Of a stretch of 64,000 nucleotides of DNA, positions 61,401 through 64,000 are shown one piece after another. Location: positions 2,356,001 through 2,420,000 of the forward strand of contig NC_062257.1 of assembly GCF_905475465.1 (NCBI RefSeq). Direction: 5' to 3'. The notes under the pieces were generated by a model. That model saw only the letters and a list, made by a program, of their open reading frames with translations. It did not search any database and was not told the origin of the DNA. This DNA comes from Pieris napi. Lineage: Eukaryota > Arthropoda > Insecta > Lepidoptera > Pieridae. A program made the translations under genes and the position numbers. Every line of letters begins with the position of its first letter. Within the stretch, counting starts at the first letter, position 1.

Positions 61401-63702
61401 TTTTTGTGACGGTGTGCATCGTAAAAATTTACTCTCATCATTTTTCCCTAACGCGCCAAAAGAAGTATAACTTCAAAAATATTAAAATGTTGACTATAGC
61501 TAACTTCAGGATGTCGGTTTTTTGTGACTACTCCAAAGGTAACAAAATCAAAGTTGGAGGAAAGACTCTTATATTTGGCCGTTTATTATTTTCCGCCTGC
61601 TGTACGGCCAAGCTTTTGTGCTTGTCCGAAAGGAGATAATACAGGGATGACGTGCTTTTTTTTTTTTTTAATTGGACCACAAAATTATGACAAACACATG
61701 ATATAAATTGACATACATACAAAAATATCAAAAGCGGTGCCGTCCCTATAACATGTGGACACGACCAGCGAAATCAAGTAGATACAAAAAACAGTGTTAA
61801 ATACAAACAAGCATAAAAATTAAAAATGCAAACTATAAATGCTTATTATAGCTAATTAATTTTCTACAATAGTCAATAAAGTAAGGTAATCTTCATTGCC
61901 TTAATGTTTTGACACTATGTTCGCGTAAGGCGCAGCCAACTTAATAAGCTTAATAAGGCGTTCAGTTTACAGCCTGGCCTTTTAACTAAATTCCGTTTAA
62001 CTAGCGGCCTGAAAGATATAGGACTAGATCAGCTCGAGTGTTAAGGCCCTTCAGGCCACCAGTGAAGAAAATAAAGACGTCACTCGGGTCTTCGGGCCAG
62101 TAAGTGGTTAGACTGGTCGACGATCTTCTTTGGAGGCACCTCTTTCACATGAAATATCCGTGAATTGGTTTATCATGTGCCAACTATTCATAATTTGGTA
62201 TTGTTAGGAAATAAACTTTTGATGAGTGTTTTTGTAGTTATATGTTAATATATATAAATTACGCGTCACGTTGTTTGTCCGCTATAGACTCCCAAACTAC
62301 TTAACCGATTTCACTTAAATTTGCACACCGTCTGCAGTTTGATCTAACTTAAAAGATAGAATAGCATACATCTTAATTTATACCCGCAATAATATTATTT
62401 TATTGCAAATAATTTGTTCATTATTTGATATTCACAATTCTAACAGATGGCGCTGTGTTTGAAAGTACCAACGTTTCACATAAGCTACAATTTAATGGCA
62501 TCTGTGTAAAAAGCATGGTGGTCCTAATGACTGGTGCTCTCCTAGCGTTTCCCTTAAATAGTTTACTACTATGTAATATAACAAAAAACTTAGCCTTAAC
62601 TTGGCGGAGTCTGCTAGTTTTAATATAAAACACAATTGTAGGTAAAGGCATCGCTAAAGCTATTCCAAGCCAAGGAAGAGCAACACGTGAAGAAAGGGAT
62701 GAAATTTGATATTGGTCTATTGTATAGCAACGTCGTGTTTGTCTCTCACGTATTCCAGGCATTGCAACAAATTAACGAATATTACAAGTAAGTGACGCTA
62801 TCCGTATAAGAGATTCGATTCTCGGCGAAACAATAACTTGGCTTGGCTTGCCCATGAGGGGCAGAGGGCATCCAGAGAAAACCAGCTTGCTCAGCTTTAC
62901 TGGGCAGTTCTTTTAACTTCACATCAGGTCATTCAGCTTCTTTCTACTCAGCAATGATGCCTGGTCTGTAGCTGGAAACGCACCCACTACTGCTCTTTTT
63001 GGGCGTTCCGTAGGCAAAAAAAGCAGCAACTTCCTCCTGCCTTGGGGATTCCAATTTAGGCGAAATTGTCTTAGTAGACCAAAATACTGCTTGGACTAGT
63101 GTCCAATAAAATAGAAAAAGAAGTGTGGCTGCTCCATCTGTGTGCGGGTTTTGGGAGTTATAATAACAAATGGGCAGGAGGCCCACATGATGTTAAGTGA
63201 TACCATTGCCCATGGACTCTTAGAATATTAGCTTAATTTATTCAAAGGTGGAAGTGATATCCAGTGATCGATTTGGGTGAAATAAAACCACTGTACCGGA
63301 TGCAAATGCAATATTTTAATTAAAGTAAAAGTTTAAATAGAGATTATTATTTTTACTATACATATAATACAGTTTCTTTGTATAATGTTATGCTTGTGAA
63401 TAATAATGCTGCATGTAAAGTGCTTGCGTCGGGCGTATACTCGGAGCGTAACTCCGACGATTTAGAAAACCTGAGTGAAAATTTACAGCCTACTGGCCGT
63501 TATTAGTTTTAAAATTAGTATATATGTACTAATAAGTAAATCTATTTGATTCTCAGACGACTATTCGAGTGGGACGATCGTGAATTTTCATTATTCGTAT
63601 TAATTGGATGGATTATCTTCTGCTATTTTATACAAATCTGGATGATACCGCTATCATTATTAATGCCATTCCTCTGGCATTGGATTTGGAATAGACACCA
63701 AG
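43417..63702 (+). CDS. Mctp: MCTP-like protein, multiple C2 domains and transmembrane region (partial, exons 1-9)
   Basis: Exons 43417-43475, 44975-45062, 48606-48742, 52657-52803, 55075-55240, 57692-57873, 59379-59598, 62642-62787, 63557-63702; all GT-AG with consistent phases, 430 codons before the window ends. Family marks: IGRSCVVDLAKYQKERTHDL with LWMEL after the first C2, IGKVSIPLL and RWYALKDR in the second, and a hydrophobic segment (WMIPLSLLMPFLWHW) after exon 8. These match the last two C2 domains and the membrane anchor of MCTP proteins, ER-anchored Ca2+/lipid sensors. The first C2 of a three-C2 MCTP is absent. Usual aspartate ligands look missing (TKGLY in place of SDPY; WDRGNPK; a shortened loop ARGLGSKPRAY; YESSIANT). 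This may be a diverged paralogue with little Ca2+ binding, so the symbol marks the family rather than proven orthology. The last exon(s) lie outside the window. Confidence 0.85.
43493..44102 (+). mobile_element. Helitron, non-autonomous, copy 5
   Basis: TCTATATAATATATGTATAT start; GGGCGCGAAACGGCTAG|T end. Starts about 18 bp after the MCTP-like exon 1 donor. Confidence 0.6.
44135..44492 (-). mobile_element. Helitron, non-autonomous, copy 6 (3' end lost)
   Basis: Minus strand TCTAATATATAAAATTCTCG; internal GGTTGATCGTAGAGGGGTGA shared with copies 4, 7, 8 and 12. Confidence 0.65.
44632..44870 (-). mobile_element. SINE family 2, copy 5
   Basis: Minus orientation, CCACTAGACCAATGAGCCGT at the head end. 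Confidence 0.75.
44975..45062 (+). CDS. Mctp: MCTP-like exon 2 (N-terminal linker)
   Basis: 88 nt, acceptor ATTGTTCAAG, donor GTAAGTAA. WRPSSLMNIVIKSNKPDSVL and on to DKEM; a linker before the first C2 domain. The phase fits both neighbours. Confidence 0.75.
45116..45161. repeat. Perfect AT-rich hairpin, 21-bp arms, 4-nt loop
   Basis: Arms 45116-45136 and 45141-45161 (CTAATTAAGAGTCTAATTAA and complement), loop TAAT, 54 bp after the MCTP-like exon 2 donor. A third direct copy of ATTAAGAGTCTAATTAA lies at 45078. Confidence 0.85.
45436..45724 (-). mobile_element. Helitron, non-autonomous, copy 7
   Basis: A|CTAGCTGATCCAGCAAACGT ... TTTTATATATTAGA|T. Confidence 0.78.
46250..46893. mobile_element. 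MITE with GGGTCTGTTTCACAATG ends, carrying a Helitron
   Basis: Ends AAGGGTCTGTTTCACAATGT and its decayed complement; body AACTGTCAGATAGCGCTATT-like segment. A minus-strand Helitron (about 46383-46724) sits inside. Second copy at 59713-60497. Confidence 0.65.
47092..47470 (-). mobile_element. GC-rich retrotransposon fragment
   Basis: GC-rich block unlike its surroundings (ACCGGTAGTTCAAGGCTGGG, GGCCCGGTACCGCAGGTCTT). Another piece with GCGTACGGAAATCCTCGGAG follows at 47798, after a type D element. Family not identified. Confidence 0.4.
47474..47797. mobile_element. GAAGT-palindrome element, type D, full inverted copy
   Basis: AGAAGTGAAAACTTG at the left, GAAGTTTTCACTTC at the right, ATTCGCTAAAG-type ends. 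CGTACGGAAATCC lies on both flanking segments. Confidence 0.55.
48235..48552 (-). mobile_element. Helitron, non-autonomous, copy 8
   Basis: CTAGCTGACCGGGCAAACGT ... TTTATATATTAGA; 53 bp upstream of the MCTP-like exon 3. Confidence 0.8.
48606..48742 (+). CDS. Mctp: MCTP-like exon 3 (start of first C2)
   Basis: 137 nt, acceptor TTTATTTCCAG, donor GTAATTTT. WTTAVTVVLIEAKNV is the first beta strand and turn of a C2 domain; DDMTKGLYCKL replaces the usual SDPY-type loop. Confidence 0.88.
48814..49179 (-). mobile_element. Helitron-like element, second subfamily
   Basis: CTAGTAGACCGGCCAGGCGT ... GTGACACGTAATTTATATAT. A related plus-strand copy is at 62243-62617 (ends GTCTGCTAG|T). Confidence 0.6.
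49375..50600. mobile_element. Fold-back element copy 2, right arm interrupted by another element
   Basis: Left arm 49375-49470 and inner right arm to 49561 match the AGCCCTGCG family. The outer right arm resumes at 50575-50600 (GTTACAGAATCGCAAGGC) after a 1-kb insertion. Confidence 0.7.
49562..50571. mobile_element. Unclassified DNA element with TAGCACGTTCACTGCG ends
   Basis: Ends TAGCACGTTCACTGCG and CGCAGTGAACGTGCTA, with GC-rich subterminal stretches (CCGCGGCAGGCTGATATCGG). It includes a retrotransposon tail piece (49925-49995). About 30 bp of host fold-back arm are missing at the insertion point. Confidence 0.65.
50732..50976. mobile_element. Fold-back element, AGCCCTGCG family, copy 3
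   Basis: Arms of about 105 bp, near-perfect; almost identical to 9002-9246 including the loop. Confidence 0.82.
51412..51900 (+). pseudogene. Non-LTR retrotransposon 3' fragment split by a MITE
   Basis: FPRPATQYEMLRTSEMWNRL-PD before 51500 and 3' UTR-like sequence (AACGCACCCACTAATATAAA) after 51781. The interruption is the GGGAGCG MITE. Confidence 0.5.
51500..51781. mobile_element. Harbinger-type MITE, GGGAGCG family, copy 6
   Basis: GGGAGCGTTCAAGTATTACG and complement; flanks ATT/TTT. Confidence 0.78.
52134..52627. mobile_element. Tigger/pogo-like element
   Basis: TA|CAGTCGACTCTCGATAATTT at the left and its complement before |TA at the right, with repeated GATAATTTGAA motifs inside. Ends 29 bp upstream of the MCTP-like exon 4. 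Confidence 0.82.
52657..52803 (+). CDS. Mctp: MCTP-like exon 4 (C2 core)
   Basis: 147 nt, acceptor ATGTTTTCAG, donor GTATATA. GIESYKSK, HPEWRERFKMHLYHDN and VSLWDRGNPKISIGR are standard C2 strands. A Tigger-like element ends 29 bp upstream of the acceptor. Confidence 0.9.
52925..53150 (-). mobile_element. Retrotransposon 3' tail, inverted copy
   Basis: Minus-strand match to 24440-24660 (AATAAACATATTTTATTTTA). Confidence 0.55.
53330..53545. repeat. Dispersed repeat with poly-G tract, copy 2
   Basis: ATTACGTAAGCACTAC ... TTTGCTGACAAGAGG plus a long G run; pair of 7453-7800. Confidence 0.5.
54184..54300 (+). pseudogene. Harbinger transposase N-terminal remnant (duplicate)
   Basis: MEEAIILWLYYKEKYRKRKR then THWVHPIL, the conserved opening of PIF/Harbinger nucleases (R-rich then WVHP). 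Confidence 0.65.
54643..54819 (+). pseudogene. MADF-like partner gene N-terminal remnant
   Basis: MSEIEDIDIDLLIDEVEKRP then ASWN, an opening typical of MADF-domain proteins encoded by Harbinger elements; it runs into the opposite-strand transposase remnant. Confidence 0.55.
54720..54847 (-). pseudogene. Harbinger transposase N-terminal remnant (original orientation)
   Basis: ATG at 54845-54847, MDVEEAIFLWLYYKEKYRKR then KRTHWVHPIL. Mirror copy of 54184-54300. Confidence 0.65.
55075..55240 (+). CDS. Mctp: MCTP-like exon 5 (end of first C2)
   Basis: 166 nt, acceptor TTTCAACAG, donor GTATGTAT. CVVDLAKYQKERTHDLWMEL is highly MCTP-like; VHLSITMCAV is the last C2 strand, followed by a linker. Confidence 0.9.
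55264..55624 (+). mobile_element. Unclassified element with ACGTGATAACGTC ends, copy 2
   Basis: Near-identical to 12655-13029 apart from a 6-bp indel and a few substitutions. Confidence 0.6.
55922..55945. repeat. (TA)n microsatellite
   Basis: About 12 TA units. Confidence 0.9.
56136..56916. mobile_element. PIF/Harbinger element with truncated transposase gene
   Basis: Ends TGGTAGCTGTACACACTCGG and complement; TTA duplications at 56133-56135 and 56917-56919. GAGAGCGAGGC-type GC-rich subterminal repeats; contains the two-exon fragment below. Confidence 0.85.
56372..56798 (-). pseudogene. Harbinger transposase N-terminal half, two exons
   Basis: Exon 1 56656-56798: MDVETAAAVCLCAISYYNFL, then PWRRRRWWMVTMHRNRN; donor GTAATTAG. 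Exon 2 56372-56549 after TTTATTTCAG, phase-matched: GQFDNFTRMSLVDFQFLLQK, then the K-K-N-T-L-M-R-E-A-I motif, ending at TAG. The DDE catalytic region is absent. Confidence 0.75.
57125..57640. repeat. Possible decayed inverted-repeat element
   Basis: TATACGCTCGATCCCAATAA at the left resembles the complement of TTATTGGGTTCGGGCGATAA at the right. Weak. Confidence 0.3.
57692..57873 (+). CDS. Mctp: MCTP-like exon 6 (start of second C2)
   Basis: 182 nt, acceptor AAAATTCCAG, donor GTAAGTG. GVLHVKVIGARGLGSKPRAY: the loop that normally carries the first Ca2+ aspartates is shortened. VQTHRAGTTSEILWNRCY follows. Confidence 0.9.
57912..58156 (-). mobile_element. SINE family 2, copy 6
   Basis: AAGACAATTCACACCAATTG at the tail end, CACTAGACCAATGAGTCGTC at the head end. 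Confidence 0.75.
58280..58593 (-). mobile_element. Helitron, first of a tandem pair
   Basis: CTAGCTGATCCGGCAAACGT ... TTTTATATAGTAGA, directly followed by the next copy's CTAG. Confidence 0.82.
58594..58916 (-). mobile_element. Helitron, second of a tandem pair
   Basis: CTAGCTGACCCAGCAAACGT ... TTTTATATATTAGA|T. No spacer to the first copy. Confidence 0.82.
59056..59325 (+). mobile_element. SINE family 1, plus copy
   Basis: GCCTAGTGGCTTTAGCGTGC and GGTTCGATCCCCGG; ends 53 bp before the MCTP-like exon 7. Confidence 0.7.
59379..59598 (+). CDS. Mctp: MCTP-like exon 7 (second C2, C-terminal half)
   Basis: 220 nt, acceptor TATATTTCAG, donor GTAAGTAA. STLDLKVYESSIANTLLNES lacks the acidic Ca2+ loop; IGKVSIPLL, RWYALKDR and VLLQMSLKYHP are conserved MCTP features. 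Confidence 0.92.
59713..60497. mobile_element. MITE with GGGTCTGTTTCACAATG ends, copy 2
   Basis: Ends AAGGGTCTGTTTCACAATGT and ATTGTGAAACAGACCCT; interrupted by an element at 59775-60323 with TAGACCAGTGC / GCATTGGTCTA ends. Confidence 0.7.
60636..60972. repeat. Nested inverted repeats
   Basis: Outer pair AAGCTATTGCATAGA / TCTATGCAATAGCTT; inner pair ACTATATAGGCGTTTTAGTC and complement (60670-60698 / 60820-60848). A probable fold-back MITE. Confidence 0.65.
61019..61202. repeat. Inverted repeat with 18-bp arms
   Basis: GAAAAACACTTTTTTAAC and GTTAAAAAAGTGTTTTTC; the middle has CACGCGAAACGTCGG. Confidence 0.55.
61197..61525. mobile_element. GAAGT-palindrome element, type E, with about two array units
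   Basis: Start GTGTACTTATGTACACGC, then two to three units homologous to the 122-bp array at 19948 (TTGACTATAGCTAACTTCAG twice). Confidence 0.65.
61530..62240. other. Intron 7 of the MCTP-like gene, nothing recognised
   Basis: Mixed composition, no exon with matching splice sites seen. Confidence 0.35.
62243..62617 (+). mobile_element. Helitron-like element, second subfamily, plus copy
   Basis: ATATATATAAATTACGCGTC start and TTGGCGGAGTCTGCTAG|T end; inverse of 48814-49179. Ends 24 bp upstream of the MCTP-like exon 8. Confidence 0.6.
62642..62787 (+). CDS. Mctp: MCTP-like exon 8 (linker before membrane segment)
   Basis: 146 nt, acceptor CACAATTGTAG, donor GTAAGTG. VKASLKLFQAKEEQHVKKGM then VVFVSHVFQALQQINEYYK, matching the region between the last C2 and the membrane anchor. 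Confidence 0.88.
63557..63702 (+). CDS. Mctp: MCTP-like exon 9 (transmembrane segment)
   Basis: 146 nt, acceptor TGATTCTCAG, donor GTATTATA. LFEWDDREFSLFVLIGWIIF followed by IQIWMIPLSLLMPFLWHWIW: the first half of the MCTP membrane hairpin. The coding sequence continues beyond the window. Confidence 0.87.
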
Positions 63703-64000
63703 GTATTATATAGAATTTAATTAATTAAATAATTTAAGTACAATAAGCGACACATATTCAAGCCCGACGAGTCACCCCAAGTAGCACCAGTTCACGAGCA
63801 CGGCGCATGGCCAGTTATTAACTAAAACCCCATATTTTTCAAATTAAATATGTCTTAATCATTTATTATACGAACAGTCGCACATAGTTGTTCTTCAAAA
63901 GTTAAAAGCTAATTTAGACCAAATAAGTGGATCAACTATGTAATAATTAGTCGACCAAAGATAATTATTATGGTATATATTTTATATACATTACTTTCTG
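63703..64000 (+). other. Start of intron 9 of the MCTP-like gene
   Basis: AT-rich; the next coding exon is not in the window. Confidence 0.5.

Overview
The window looks like nuclear DNA of an insect, most probably a moth or butterfly. It is AT-rich, with short GT-AG exons in long introns, and it is packed with Helitrons, tRNA-derived SINEs, PIF/Harbinger-type MITEs, fold-back elements and non-LTR retrotransposon tails of the kinds usual in Lepidoptera. The host group is an inference; nothing was searched against a database.

Two host genes were rebuilt exon by exon, checking splice sites and codon phase at every junction. On the minus strand (39809 down to 7332) lies a complete 27-exon gene for a protein of about 999 residues: an N-terminal ZAD (zinc-finger-associated) domain, ten C2H2 zinc fingers, then a long charged low-complexity tail with an AT-hook. 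It is probably a sequence-specific chromatin or transcription factor. On the plus strand (43417 to past 63702) lie the first nine exons of an MCTP-like gene (multiple C2 domains plus transmembrane segment). It runs off the right end, and most Ca2+-ligand positions of its C2 domains appear lost. The two genes are head to head with about 3.6 kb between their start codons.

Layout: 1-7331 is intergenic, with a PIF/Harbinger-like element, a mariner relic, fold-back elements, an element carrying a two-exon helix-turn-helix fragment, and a possible leftward promoter near 3.9-4.3 kb. 7332-39809 is the zinc-finger gene, its introns filled with SINEs, Helitrons, MITEs and an eight-copy 122-bp tandem array. 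39810-43416 is the shared upstream region. 43417-64000 is the MCTP-like gene, its introns holding tandem Helitrons, a Tigger-like element, nested fold-back elements and Harbinger elements with remnants of transposase and partner genes.

The most unusual material is in the mobile elements: several families share a short palindrome (GAAGT-NNN-ACTTC) and internal segments that have grown into tandem arrays, and Harbinger-type elements keep only the N-termini of their two genes. Many elements end within 10-50 bp of host splice sites.
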